From: CAWDCV01 sp963728125
GTDB lineage: Bacteria; Actinomycetota; Actinomycetes; CAWDCV01
Direction of reading: 5' to 3'
DNA length: 64,000 nt
Assembly: GCA_963728125.1 (NCBI GenBank)
Contig: CAVSIZ010000019.1
Coordinates: 186,001-250,000 of the forward strand
The position numbers and the translations under genes were made by a program. The notes below the pieces were generated by a model. The model ran no database searches and was not told where the DNA came from. It was given only the letters and a program-made list of their open reading frames with translations. This document shows positions 18,058-27,450 of the stretch, piece by piece (the stretch's first letter is position 1; every line of letters starts with the position of its first letter).

Positions 18058-19470
18058 ATGCACCGCAGCCATCCAGCGCCCACCGACGAGGTGCTGATCC
18101 TGGGTGCGGGGCCGGCGGGACTGGCCACGGCGCTGTTCGCTGCCCGTCGTGGGATGCGGGTGTCGGTGATCGAGCGAGGCGCTGCGGTGGGCGGCCTGAC
18201 CCGCACCGAGACGATCGACGGGGTCCGGGTCGATCTCGGCAGCCATCGGCTGCATCCGGCCGCGCCCGCGCCCGTCCTGAAGACCCTGACTGAGCTCCTC
18301 GGTGACGATCTGCAGCTGCGGCCGCGCAACGGCCGAGTCCGCATCGCCGAGCGCTGGGTCGGATTCCCGCTCCGGCCGGCCGAGCTGGCCCGTCGGATGC
18401 CAGTGCGATGGCTGCTCGCTGCGGCCCGGGAGGCCGTGCACAATCCCGATCGGGGCGTCGCTGGATCGTCGTACGAAGCTGCGTTGCGCTCCTCGCTGGG
18501 CCCCACTGCCTACGAATCGATCTACGGCCCCTTTGCGCGCAAGCTGTGGGGACTGCCGGGAGACCAGATCGACGCCGAGCAGGCCCGGGTGCGGGTGACC
18601 GCCGATTCGGCGATCAAGGTGGTCGCCCGGATGGTCCGACGTGCGCAGTTCTTCTATCCCCGCAAGGGCTACGGCCAGATCTGCGAGGAGTTGACCGCGG
18701 CTGCCGAGCGGGCCGGCGCGCGGATCTACCTCGACAGCGAGGTGGTCGAGATCGTGCCCGGGGATCCGGTCACGGTGCGGTCACGCGACGGCCGGTGCTG
18801 GCAGGCAGCACGTGTGCTCTCCACGCTGCCGATCCCCGTCCTGGCGCGGACGGTGACGCCATCCCCGCCCGACCTCGTCGTCGCGCAAGCCCGCGGGTTA
18901 CGGATGCGCGCGATGCTGCTGGTCTACCTCACGCATCGCCCGGCGCTCGGCACCGTCGCCGTACCCGTGCGGTGGACGCCGTACGACGCTCACTACCTGC
19001 CATCGCTGCGGTCCCCGGTCAGCCGCATGAGCGAGCCGGCCAACTACCGTGATAGCGCGGACGACCCCTTGGACCGCAGCGTCGTGTGCGCAGAGATCCC
19101 CTGCACGGTCGGTGACGACCTGTGGAGCAGCCCCGACGAGGCCCTCGCCGCTGCCGTGACGGACACCCTGTCGACCCACAACCTTCCCTCGATCGCCGTC
19201 GACGGGGTTCAGGTGCGGCGGGTTCCCGCGGTCTACCCGGTGTACGACCACGGCTTCGCGCAACGTCTGCAGTGCCTGGAGGACTGGGCCGAGCAGCTGA
19301 CCGGTGTCACCACCTTCGGCCGAGCGGGGTTGTTCGCCCACGACAACACCCATCACGCCCTGGTCATGGCGCAGGGAGCGGCTGACTGCCTGGGACCGGG
19401 AGGCGCGTTCGACGAGGCCGCCTGGGCGCGAGCTCGCCAGTCATTTCGCAGCCACGTGGTCGAGGACTGA
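18058..19470 (+). CDS. FAD-dependent amine-oxidase/UDP-galactopyranose-mutase-like oxidoreductase
   Basis: 470 residues. The N-terminus has a Rossmann FAD fold (EVLILGAGPAGLATALFAAR, with Glu at IERG) and the GG doublet AAVGGLTRTE. Later, YPVYDHGFAQRLQCLEDWAE and GLFAHDNTHHALVMAQGAAD match the C-terminal FAD-contact block of the protoporphyrinogen-oxidase/UGM-like superfamily. Such enzymes act on sugar nucleotides, isoprenoid or porphyrin substrates; a glycan or lipid-linked substrate is suggested by the adjacent glycosyltransferase and epimerase. Its promoter carries the iron box. It converges on the GT2 fusion gene, overlapping 30 nt. Confidence 0.8.
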   Translation: MHRSHPAPTDEVLILGAGPAGLATALFAARRGMRVSVIERGAAVGGLTRTETIDGVRVDLGSHRLHPAAPAPVLKTLTELLGDDLQLRPRNGRVRIAERWVGFPLRPAELARRMPVRWLLAAAREAVHNPDRGVAGSSYEAALRSSLGPTAYESIYGPFARKLWGLPGDQIDAEQARVRVTADSAIKVVARMVRRAQFFYPRKGYGQICEELTAAAERAGARIYLDSEVVEIVPGDPVTVRSRDGRCWQAARVLSTLPIPVLARTVTPSPPDLVVAQARGLRMRAMLLVYLTHRPALGTVAVPVRWTPYDAHYLPSLRSPVSRMSEPANYRDSADDPLDRSVVCAEIPCTVGDDLWSSPDEALAAAVTDTLSTHNLPSIAVDGVQVRRVPAVYPVYDHGFAQRLQCLEDWAEQLTGVTTFGRAGLFAHDNTHHALVMAQGAADCLGPGGAFDEAAWARARQSFRSHVVED

Positions 19471-21153
19471 CTCGTCGTTGAGCTCGCGATGCACGGCGGG
19501 GAGCACCTTGCGTAGGTAGCGGCCAGGCGAGACGAACGACGTGCCGGTGCTCCGGAAGGAGTACCGGATGGGCACCTCCGCGTAGGCGAAGCCCTTGGCC
19601 AGCAGGTCGAGGGTGAGCACCTGGGCATAGTTGTAGTCGTGCACCACCTCGGCCGCGGCGACGGCCGCCGGGGAGAACGCGCGGAATCCGCTCTGGCCGT
19701 CGGTCAGGTTCGGCCGGCGGGTCATCCACCGCATCCATGCGGTGAGCAGGCGATTGCCCAGCCGCCGGTGACGACGCATCGACCCAATCGTGCCCGCGAA
19801 CCGGCTGCCGACGACGTAGTCCGCGCTGCCGTCCAGCACGGGCGCCACCACCGCCGCGATGTCCTCGGGGCGATACTCGTCGTCGGCGTCGAGATACACG
19901 ACTGCGGCAGGACGGCGCGTTGCCGCCTCGGCCAGGCCGAGGCGTACCGCGGCGCCCAGGCCGCGGTTCCGCGGCTGCCGGATCACGGTGGCTCCGGCCT
20001 GCTCCGCGCGCAGCGCTGTCTCGTCGGTCGAGCCGTCGTCGATCACCAGCACGACCGTCTCGCGTCCCGCCACGCGGGAGGGGATACGCCGGACCACGCG
20101 GGCGACCACGGCTTCCTCGTCGTACGCCGGCAGGAACACGACCACGCGGGCGTCGGCCGCCACCGGCAGGGGGGTGGGTCGGGATGGGAGCACGCGCGGT
20201 AGTCGAAACCGCCCCCAGTAGGTCGGGGCGGGAATCACCAGCGCGACCGAGCCGACGGCAAGGCTGTACGCCGTCTTGATCGCATGCGTCGTGAGCACGA
20301 CCGCGAACGCGGCTGGTGCGGCGACCCCGAGGGCCACCAGCGCGGCGGTGCCCGCCGCCTCGTAGGTGCCGACGCCCCCGGGCGTCACTGCGACGACCTG
20401 GGCCAGGATCGTCACCGCGGTGACGCCAACCGCGTCGGCCGGGGTGATGGGGAGGCCGGCTGCGGCAGCCACGGCGTACAGCACCGTGGCCTCGAGCAGC
20501 CACGCGCACCCGGTGGCAGCCGCCACGCGTGCACTGACCTGGGGAGACGGATCGACGATCTGCCCCCGTGGGGCGAACAGCCGCCATGCCAGCCACGCGG
20601 TGACGAGCAGGCCGCCGGCGATCACCACCGCGCCCCACCGTCCTACCGCCGCGATGCCCGCGGTCGGCGCTGCAACCGCAGCGATCAGGAGAAGCGTGAC
20701 GAGATCTCCGGCCCGCAGTGCCACGGTCGTGACGACGGTGTCGCTCAGGGGGACGTCGCAGCGACGAACCGCGCTGGACACGCGAAGCGCCTCGCCCAGC
20801 CGGAACGGCAGCACGTGGTTGCCGAGCAGCGACACGTGGATGGCCGCCCAGGCCTGACCCCAGGGCACCGCCGGTTGCACCGTCGTCCATGCGGTCGCCC
20901 GCAGACACGCGGCGGCCGCGTACGCCAGCAGGGCCAGGAACAGCGAGCCCGGTGCGGCGGCCACGGCCCGCAGGGTCGACGCCAGCGGCGCCCACTCCAC
21001 GACGTGCGCCAGATACCACACCGCCAGCACGAGGACGGCCGCACCGACGCCACGCCGCAACCCGCCGACGCCAGGACGCCACGGGAGCGGCCGGGCCAGA
21101 GTGGGTGGCGGCGTGGGTCGGCAGCGCATCCGCGACGACCTGGCTCGGGGCAC
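19441..21153 (-). CDS. Flippase-like (LPG synthase TM/UPF0104) domain fused to a GT2 glycosyltransferase
   Basis: 570 residues. Residues 1-320 form about eight membrane helices with LPFRLGEALRVSS and VTPGGVGTYEAAGTAALVAL, the motifs of the lysylphosphatidylglycerol-synthase membrane domain (flippase-like). Residues 330-560 are a DPM1-like GT2 domain: FLPAYDEEAVVARVV, VIDDGSTDET, QPRNRGLGAAVRLGL, a DXD-type YLDADDEY and NLTDGQSGFRAF. The order suggests a polyprenyl-phosphate sugar made and translocated by one polypeptide, which is inference. GTG at 21153 gives this frame; an ATG at 21157 opens a different frame, so the exact start or a small frameshift there needs checking. An iron box lies 11 nt upstream. 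Confidence 0.82.
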   Translation of the reverse strand: MPRARSSRMRCRPTPPPTLARPLPWRPGVGGLRRGVGAAVLVLAVWYLAHVVEWAPLASTLRAVAAAPGSLFLALLAYAAAACLRATAWTTVQPAVPWGQAWAAIHVSLLGNHVLPFRLGEALRVSSAVRRCDVPLSDTVVTTVALRAGDLVTLLLIAAVAAPTAGIAAVGRWGAVVIAGGLLVTAWLAWRLFAPRGQIVDPSPQVSARVAAATGCAWLLEATVLYAVAAAAGLPITPADAVGVTAVTILAQVVAVTPGGVGTYEAAGTAALVALGVAAPAAFAVVLTTHAIKTAYSLAVGSVALVIPAPTYWGRFRLPRVLPSRPTPLPVAADARVVVFLPAYDEEAVVARVVRRIPSRVAGRETVVLVIDDGSTDETALRAEQAGATVIRQPRNRGLGAAVRLGLAEAATRRPAAVVYLDADDEYRPEDIAAVVAPVLDGSADYVVGSRFAGTIGSMRRHRRLGNRLLTAWMRWMTRRPNLTDGQSGFRAFSPAAVAAAEVVHDYNYAQVLTLDLLAKGFAYAEVPIRYSFRSTGTSFVSPGRYLRKVLPAVHRELNDESVLDHVAAK

Positions 21154-21163
21154 TCATCAGGTC

Positions 21164-21182
21164 TTAGGTTAGGTTGTCCTAA
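21164..21182. promoter_or_regulatory. DtxR/IdeR-type iron box between the GT2 fusion and epimerase genes
   Basis: TTAGGTTAGGTTGTCCTAA matches 16 of 19 consensus positions, with a near-perfect left half and CCTAA at the right. It is 11 nt upstream of the GT2-fusion start and 35 nt upstream of the epimerase start. It therefore probably controls both the flippase-glycosyltransferase and the epimerase-GT-C-iron ABC transporter operon. Confidence 0.8.
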
Positions 21183-21216
21183 GTCAGGTTCGGCACCCAG
21201 GTGACAGCGAGGCAGC

Positions 21217-22158
21217 ATGCAGGTGTTGATCACCGGTGGGTCCGGCTTCATCGCCCGTCGGTTGATCCCTGCCGCTCTCGACGCCGGTCTGCAGGTCCGC
21301 ACCCTGGATCGCCGCCCGGCTCCCCCGGATGTCTCCTCAGCGGTGGATCACATCAGGGCAGACCTCACGAGTGGTGATCGCCACGTCGTCGCGGCCCTGC
21401 GATCGGCCGATGCCGTCATCCACCTGGCCGCGTGCCCCGGTGTGCGTGACACCCGACCGGACGTCGAGGAGCGCCGCCGACGCGACAACGTCGCCGCTAC
21501 CGAGGTCGTCGCCAGCTGCACCCCTGCGGACGTACCGCTGATCGCCTTTTCGTCATCGTCGGTGTACGGCGACGCGCTCGCACACTTCGGGCGTACCCGG
21601 ATCCGCGGGAGCCGCGAGACCGACGTCCTGGCGCCGAAGGGTGGCTATGCCGCCAGCAAGGTGGCGGCCGAGGAGATCTGCACCGCCCGTGCCGTCCGCG
21701 GCGGCGCGACCCTGGTCGTCCGTCCCTTCACGGTGCTCGGCGAGGGCCAGCGTCACGACATGGCGGTGGCGGCCTGGGCCGAGAGCGCGCGCCGCGGAGA
21801 TCCGCTGGTGATCTACGGCTCGCCGACCCGACGCCGCGACGTCACCGACGTGCGCGACGTCGCCAGCGCAACGCTGGCACTGCTGCGCCGAGGCGCGCAC
21901 GGTGTGGTCAATCTCGGCACGGGACGCAGCCGCACCCTGACCGAGATCGCCGCGGCCACCTGCCGCGCCGTCGGAGCTCCGCTGCGCATGGTTGTGGTGG
22001 ATGCCGCCGCGGTCGAGGTGACGCACACCCGCGCCGACACCACGCGACTACGGCAGTGGATCGGCACTGTTCCCCGAACCGACCTCGATGACGTAGTTCG
22101 GCGCGCCGTGAACGTGCCCGAGCGCACATCGTCCTGCGATGCCCGCCTCTCCGCCTGA
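21217..22158 (+). CDS. NAD-dependent epimerase/dehydratase (extended SDR)
   Basis: 313 residues. The N-terminal MQVLITGGSGFIARRLIP holds the GxxGxxG NAD site; SSSSVYGD and YAASKVAAEE supply the Ser and the YxxxK catalytic pair. VRPFTVLGEGQ and RRRDVTDVRDVASATLALL are the family's substrate and interface motifs. It should act on an NDP-sugar (epimerase, dehydratase or reductase). First gene of a likely five-gene operon running through the iron ABC transporter; its end overlaps the next gene by 20 nt. The iron box just upstream predicts derepression when iron is scarce. Confidence 0.85.
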   Translation: MQVLITGGSGFIARRLIPAALDAGLQVRTLDRRPAPPDVSSAVDHIRADLTSGDRHVVAALRSADAVIHLAACPGVRDTRPDVEERRRRDNVAATEVVASCTPADVPLIAFSSSSVYGDALAHFGRTRIRGSRETDVLAPKGGYAASKVAAEEICTARAVRGGATLVVRPFTVLGEGQRHDMAVAAWAESARRGDPLVIYGSPTRRRDVTDVRDVASATLALLRRGAHGVVNLGTGRSRTLTEIAAATCRAVGAPLRMVVVDAAAVEVTHTRADTTRLRQWIGTVPRTDLDDVVRRAVNVPERTSSCDARLSA

Positions 22159-23608
22159 CCGCCGGGCCCTTCAGGTCGGCGTACTCGTCGCTGCCGTCGT
22201 TACCTGGCTGGTGGCGGGGGCGGGAATCACCATTCGCGCTGCCGACGTCGGCGCCGCGGCCGTGGACGAGCCGCAGTACCTGCTCACCGCCGTATCGCTC
22301 ATCGAGGACCGCGATCTCGACATCTCCGACGAGCTCGCCCAGGAGCGATATCGGGAGTACCACGAGGGTGGACTGCCCGTGCAGACGGCGACGCTCGACG
22401 GTGGGCGGCTGGTCAGCCCGCACGACCCGCTGCTGCCCGCCCTGATCGCGCCGGCCATGGCCTGGGGCGGTTTCCTCGCTGCCAAGGCGTGGCTGGTGGC
22501 ACTGGCCGGACTGGTGGCCGGCGGCATCGTCTACGTCGCCGTGACGAGGTTCGCGGTGTCGGTCGTCGTGGCCACGGCTACGGGCGCTGTCACCGGAGCG
22601 ACCACCCCACTCGCGGTCTACGCGCATCAGGTCTATCCCGAGCTGCCCGCCGCTGCAGCGGTGCTGGCCGCCGTCGCGGCCGTCGTCCCATCGGCAGCCA
22701 CTGCCGATCGCACCTGGTCCGGCTGGCGCATCGCCGTGCTCGTGGCCGCGGTCACCGCGCTCCCGTGGTTGTCGGTCAAGTACGTCCCGCTCGCGGCCGG
22801 CCTCGCGGCGCTCGGCCTGTGGGCACTGGCCCGTGTCCAGCAGAGGGCGGCCGCCGTCACCACGGCTGCCCTCGCCGTCAGCGGCGCGCTGTGGCTGCTG
22901 GCCCACCGTCGCTGGTACGGCGGCTGGACCGCATACGCGACCGGCGACACCTTCCAGGACTCTGGGGAATTCGGCGTCATCGGCTTCGCTCCCGATGTGT
23001 GGGGCCGATCGACTCGACTGATCGGTCTTCTGGTCGACCGCGGCTATGGGCTCGGTGCCTGGCAGCCGGCCTGGCTCCTCCTGCCGCTGGCCGTAGGAAT
23101 CGTGCTCGCGGCCCGGGTTCCGCACCGCTCCGCACTGCTGCTGCCCGCGGCGCTGGGCTGGCTCAGCGCCGTCTTCGTCGCGCTCACCATGCACGGCTTC
23201 TGGTGGCCGGGACGGCAAATCGTCGTCATCGTCCCCGTCCTCGCTGTCCTGATAGCGGTCGCGCTGGACCGCGTGCCCGGGGCCGCTGGCCGAATCGTGC
23301 GAGCGGTGGCGGTTGCTGCTGCCACGGCCGGAGTCGCGATCCACCTGTGGGTCTTGGTGCAGGCGCATACGGGGCGGCTGATGTGGGTGCTCGCACCCGA
23401 CCACCCAGTCCCCGCCCTGTTGAGCGGCTGGCGCCAGTTCCTTCCCGACTATCGGCGCACGGACACGGTCGACTGGATCCTGCATGGCGGCTGGGTTGCC
23501 GTCGCGGTGGGCCTGGTCGCCACGGGAATGTGGCTCGGCCGGCGGGCCACGGCTCCTCCGCAGGCGCTACCCGTCACCACCAATGACCGACCATCCGTTC
23601 ACGCATGA
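22139..23608 (+). CDS. Multi-pass membrane protein, GT-C glycosyltransferase-like
   Basis: 489 residues with about ten or more membrane helices. The first extracytoplasmic loop carries VDEPQYLLTAVSLIEDRDLD, where the acidic DE pair fits the catalytic carboxylates of GT-C enzymes that use polyprenyl-phosphate sugars. A second loop has YAHQVYPELPAA. I cannot assign a named family with certainty. Partnered with a GT2/flippase fusion, it could attach the translocated sugar to a surface acceptor. Overlaps the epimerase by 20 nt; the iron-binding lipoprotein starts 7 nt after its stop. Confidence 0.65.
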   Translation: MPASPPDRRALQVGVLVAAVVTWLVAGAGITIRAADVGAAAVDEPQYLLTAVSLIEDRDLDISDELAQERYREYHEGGLPVQTATLDGGRLVSPHDPLLPALIAPAMAWGGFLAAKAWLVALAGLVAGGIVYVAVTRFAVSVVVATATGAVTGATTPLAVYAHQVYPELPAAAAVLAAVAAVVPSAATADRTWSGWRIAVLVAAVTALPWLSVKYVPLAAGLAALGLWALARVQQRAAAVTTAALAVSGALWLLAHRRWYGGWTAYATGDTFQDSGEFGVIGFAPDVWGRSTRLIGLLVDRGYGLGAWQPAWLLLPLAVGIVLAARVPHRSALLLPAALGWLSAVFVALTMHGFWWPGRQIVVIVPVLAVLIAVALDRVPGAAGRIVRAVAVAAATAGVAIHLWVLVQAHTGRLMWVLAPDHPVPALLSGWRQFLPDYRRTDTVDWILHGGWVAVAVGLVATGMWLGRRATAPPQALPVTTNDRPSVHA

Positions 23609-23615
23609 GGCACGT

Positions 23616-24647
23616 GTGAAGGCAGGCAGTGCAGTGATTCGTTCCCACCGGCGGCGGCTCGTGGCGATGGCCCTAGCGGGCATCGCCGCCGCCTCCCTGG
23701 CCGGCTGTACCGGTAGCGGTGGCGAGGGCACCATCCAGGTCTATTCGGCCCGCCAGTACGACCTCGAGCAGGCGTTCGTCCAGTTCAACGAGGAGACCGG
23801 CATCGAGGTCGAGTTCCTCTTCGGCGACGACGCTGAGCTTCGTGAACGCATATCAGCCGAAGGTGAAGACACCGTCGCCGACGCCTACATCACCGTGGAC
23901 GCAGGCAACCTGGCCGAGGCGGCAGCCCAGGGCATCCTGCAACCCGTCGAGTCCACCACCCTCGACGAGGCAGTGCCGTCGACCCTGCGCGACGCCGAGG
24001 GCCGCTGGTACGGCCTGGCCAAGCGGGTGCGCACCATCGCCTACTCTCCCGATCGCGTCGATCCCGCCACCCTGTCCACGTACGAGAACCTCGCCCAGCC
24101 CGAGTGGCAGGGACGCCTCTGCCTGCGTACGGCCACCGCGAGCTACACGCAGTCGCTGGTCGCCTCCATGATCGCCGCAGACGGCGAGGAGGAGACCCAA
24201 GATGTCGTGCGGGGTTGGGTCGAGAATGCTCGGATCTTCGGCAACGATGTGGACATCATCGAGAACATCGCGAGCGGCAACTGCGACGTGGGGATCATCA
24301 ACCACTACTACCTGGCGCGTGAGCTGCGTGACGACCCGGACCTGCCGGTGGAGCTGTTCTGGGCCGACCAGCAGACGACGGGCGTGCACGTCAACATCTC
24401 CGGTGCCGGCGTCACAGCCAACGCCGACAATCCCGACGGCGCCCAGCGGCTGCTGGAGTGGCTGGCCACCGACGGGCAGGAGGCCCTGGTGGACGACAAC
24501 CTCGAGTATCCCGTCAACGCGGAGGTAGCGCCGGATCCCATCCTGGTCGAGTTCGGCGAGTTCACCGAGCAGACCATCGACGCCACGGCCTACGCGGACC
24601 TGAATTCCGACGCCGTGGAGTTGCTGGCGCTCGCGGGCTACCGGTGA
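23616..24647 (+). CDS. Fe(III) ABC transporter substrate-binding lipoprotein (FutA/FbpA family)
   Basis: 343 residues. Signal peptide with lipobox ASLAGC; mature part starts with IQVYSARQYDLEQAFVQFNE, the FbpA/FutA opening whose Tyr helps bind ferric iron. WYGLAKRVRTIAYSPDRVDP, CLRTATASYTQSLVASMIA and the paired tyrosines in GIINHYYLARELRDDP are the other family landmarks and iron ligands. GTG at 23616 follows GAGG; the frame is open further upstream (ATG 23583) but would overlap the GT-C gene. Stop and permease start overlap by 4 nt. Confidence 0.9.
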   Translation: MKAGSAVIRSHRRRLVAMALAGIAAASLAGCTGSGGEGTIQVYSARQYDLEQAFVQFNEETGIEVEFLFGDDAELRERISAEGEDTVADAYITVDAGNLAEAAAQGILQPVESTTLDEAVPSTLRDAEGRWYGLAKRVRTIAYSPDRVDPATLSTYENLAQPEWQGRLCLRTATASYTQSLVASMIAADGEEETQDVVRGWVENARIFGNDVDIIENIASGNCDVGIINHYYLARELRDDPDLPVELFWADQQTTGVHVNISGAGVTANADNPDGAQRLLEWLATDGQEALVDDNLEYPVNAEVAPDPILVEFGEFTEQTIDATAYADLNSDAVELLALAGYR

Positions 24648-26326
24648 CTGCTCCGCCGATCTCCCAGGTAATCACAGACCCGGACCTCCGACCGGCGCCG
24701 GTACGGGGCCGCGACGACACGCGCCGGCGGTGGCAGCTGGTCGTTGCCGGGATCGCCGTGGCGGTCGTCCTGCCCATCGCCCTGGTGGTGGGCAGTCTCG
24801 TCACGCCCAGTCGTGAGGTATGGGCGTACCTCGTCAGTGCCGGTCTCGGCCGGATGGTGTGGACCACCCTCGCCCTCGGTGTCGTGGTAGTGCTCGGCAG
24901 CACGACGCTCGGCGCCGCCCTCGCCTGGCTGGTGGGCAGGCACACCTTCCCCGGCCGCCGGTGGTTCTCGTGGCTGCTCGTGCTGCCGCTGGCGCTGCCG
25001 GCGTACGTGTTGGGCTTCGTCTACCTCGGCTTGCTCGACCACCCCGGACCTGTGCAGAGCGGACTGCGCCGCGTGTTCGGTCCCGACGTGTGGTTTCCCG
25101 AGGTGCGTTCGTTCTGGCTCGGGGCGCTGGTGCTGATCGTCGCGTTCTACCCCTACCCCTACCTGCTGGCCCGGGCGGCACTGCGCGAGCAGACGGCGAC
25201 GACGTACGAGGCGGCGCGGGCGCTCGGCGCCGGTCCGCTGGTCGTGGCGCGCCGGGTGCTGCTCCCCCTCGCCCGACCGTCGCTGGCGGCCGGGGCATTG
25301 CTCGTGGCGATGGAGACGCTTACCGACTTCGCCACCGTGCAGTACTTCGACCTGCAGACCGTCTCGGTCGGTATCTACCAGGTGTGGGTCGGCCAGTACG
25401 ACCGCGCTGCGGCTAGCGAACTCGCCGGCGTGGTGCTGCTGTTCGCGCTGGCCGTGATCGCCGCGGAGCGGGTCGGCCGCGGTGGCGCGCGGTTCTACCA
25501 GCAGAGCGCCGGACGCTCCCTCGCGCCGGACCCGCTGCATGGTCGTGCGGCTGCGCTGGCCACCGGGACGTGTGCGCTCGTTCTGGCGGTGGCGTTCGTG
25601 ATCCCGGTCGCGCAGCTGCTGCTGTGGAGCCGTCCTAGTGAGACTTCCGTGGGGCTCGACGCGCGCTTCCTCGGCTACGTGACGAACACCGCCGTGATCG
25701 CAGCTGCCGCTGCCGTGCTGTGCGTCGTCGTGGGCGTGCTGCTCGTCAGCGCCTCCCGGCTCGGTGGCGGCCGGTCGACGGCATGGCTGGCGAGGGCGGC
25801 GACGGTCGGCTACGCCGTGCCGGGGCCGGTCGTGGCGATTGGCGTCCTCATCCTGCTGTCTGCCGTGGACGCCGCGCTCGACGCGGTCGGCATCTCGCTG
25901 GGCGCGGCCCTGGTCACGGGTACCGTGGCCGGCTTGCTCTACGCGTACGGGATCCGGTTCCTCGCGCTGGCCTTTGGCAGCATCGACGCGGGACTCGAAA
26001 AGGTGGCTCCGTCGCTGACGCTCGCGGCGCTGTCGCTCGGCGCTCGACCGAGTCGGGTGGTGCGGTGGGTGCACCTGCCGCTGCTGCGTCCGGGCATCGG
26101 GGTGGCCCTGGTCCTGGTGGCCGTGGACGCGCTCAAGGAACTGCCGATCATGCTGCTGCTGCGACCGTTCGGCTTCGAGACGCTTGCGGTGTGGGTCAAC
26201 CAGCTCGCGACCGAGTCTCGGTGGGAGTCGGCGGGGCCGCCGGCGCTGACCATCGTGGCGGTGGCCGTCGTCCCGATCATCGTCATCTTCCGGCGCACCC
26301 TGGCCGACGGGACGAGTCGCGCGTGA
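24644..26326 (+). CDS. Fe(III) ABC transporter permease, two fused membrane domains (FbpB type)
   Basis: 560 residues with about twelve helices in two tandem permease halves, as in FbpB/FutB. Each half holds an EAA-type loop: TYEAARALGAGPLVVARRVL in the first and LSLGARPSRVVRWVHLPLLR in the second, where the ATPase docks. GTG at 24644 overlaps the TGA of the binding-protein gene by 4 nt, and its own stop overlaps the ATPase start by 4 nt, so the three are translationally coupled. Confidence 0.92.
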   Translation: MTAPPISQVITDPDLRPAPVRGRDDTRRRWQLVVAGIAVAVVLPIALVVGSLVTPSREVWAYLVSAGLGRMVWTTLALGVVVVLGSTTLGAALAWLVGRHTFPGRRWFSWLLVLPLALPAYVLGFVYLGLLDHPGPVQSGLRRVFGPDVWFPEVRSFWLGALVLIVAFYPYPYLLARAALREQTATTYEAARALGAGPLVVARRVLLPLARPSLAAGALLVAMETLTDFATVQYFDLQTVSVGIYQVWVGQYDRAAASELAGVVLLFALAVIAAERVGRGGARFYQQSAGRSLAPDPLHGRAAALATGTCALVLAVAFVIPVAQLLLWSRPSETSVGLDARFLGYVTNTAVIAAAAAVLCVVVGVLLVSASRLGGGRSTAWLARAATVGYAVPGPVVAIGVLILLSAVDAALDAVGISLGAALVTGTVAGLLYAYGIRFLALAFGSIDAGLEKVAPSLTLAALSLGARPSRVVRWVHLPLLRPGIGVALVLVAVDALKELPIMLLLRPFGFETLAVWVNQLATESRWESAGPPALTIVAVAVVPIIVIFRRTLADGTSRA

Positions 26327-27394
26327 GCGGCGAGGTCCTGCTGTCGTGCGTGGACGTGACCAAGGCGTATGGCACCACGACCGCACTGGACCGGGTGGAT
26401 CTCGATGTCCGACCGGGCGAGACGCTGTCGGTCATCGGACCCAGCGGGTGCGGCAAGTCCACGCTCCTGCGCGTGATCGCCGGACTCACCGCCATCGACG
26501 CCGGCACCGTGACGCTGGCTGGCCGGGAGGTCAGCGGGCCCACCGACTTCGTCCCCGCCGAGCGACGCGGCGTCGGCATCGTCTTCCAGGACTTGGCGCT
26601 GTTCCCGCATCTCAGCGTCGCCGACAACATCGGCTTCGGCCTGCGCTTCGGGAACGGACGCGTTCGCGCGCGCGCCGACGGCCGCGACCGCGTGGGGCAG
26701 ATGCTCGATCTGGTGGGCCTCGCCGACAAGGCCGCGCGGTTCCCTCATGAGCTCTCCGGCGGTGAGCAGCAACGGGTAGCGATCGGTCGGGCACTCGCGC
26801 TGGACCCGAAGCTCGTGCTCCTGGACGAGCCGTTCAGCCATCTCGATCGCGGGCTGGCCGTGACCGTACGCAACGAGGCGATGCAGATGCTGCACCGCGC
26901 GGGAGCCACCGTCGTGCTGGTCACTCACGACCAGGGGGAGGCGCTGGCCGTGGCCGTCCGGGTCGCGGTCATGCAGGCGGGCCGGATCGTGCAGGTCGAC
27001 TCACCGGCCGTCGTCTTCCACGAACCGGCCAGCGAGTTCGCCGCCGCGTTCCTCGGGGAGGCGGACTTCCTCGTCGGACGGCGCGAGGGAGCGGTGGCCC
27101 ACACCGTGCTCGGCGCCGTCCCCGTCGGCGCTGGCCGGAACGGTCCGGTGCGCGTGCTGCTTCGGCCCCACCACGTCACTGCCGTCGCCGCGGCGTCCGA
27201 CAGATCCGCCCGACGGCGCGCCGGGCACGGTGGAGCATGTCGAGTTTCGTGGCGGCGTATCGCTGCACGTGCTCCGCCTGGTCTCGGGGGAGTCGGTGCG
27301 GGCGCTGCTCCCGTATTCCGCCGCGTTCACTGCCGGGGACCCGGTCGTCGTTCCCGTACCTCGCGGCGTCATCCTGACGGCGTTCGACGCCTGA
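26323..27394 (+). CDS. Fe(III) ABC transporter ATP-binding protein (FbpC type), frameshifted in the TOBE region
   Basis: Walker A GPSGCGKST (about residues 39-47), Q-loop VFQDLALFPH, signature LSGGEQQRVAIG, Walker B LVLLDEP and the H-loop LVTHDQGEA are all intact. After VRVLLRPHHVTAVAAASD (about 27200) the frame continues to 27411 as unrelated sequence. The natural C-terminal tail DGAPGTVEHVEFRGGVSLHV to VILTAFDA lies in another frame and stops at 27394. One extra base near 27202 explains this. The nucleotide-binding domain is complete either way; only the TOBE regulatory part is affected. Confidence 0.87.
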
Positions 27395-27450
27395 GCTCGT
27401 TCGTGGCCTAAGTTTGGGCGAACGATCACGACCGCAAGTGAAGGGGCGCC

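Noticed and set aside
21908..23485. 525-residue minus-strand frame opposite the GT-C-like gene
   Set aside because: Gln/Asp/Arg-rich with no motif; the plus strand encodes a membrane protein with coherent helices and operon spacing.
24638..26386. A 582-residue open frame on the minus strand across the iron permease gene
   Set aside because: It is a mirror of the high-GC coding strand; its translation is a low-complexity Arg/Gln/His-rich string without any family motif, while the plus strand gives a clear FbpB permease.
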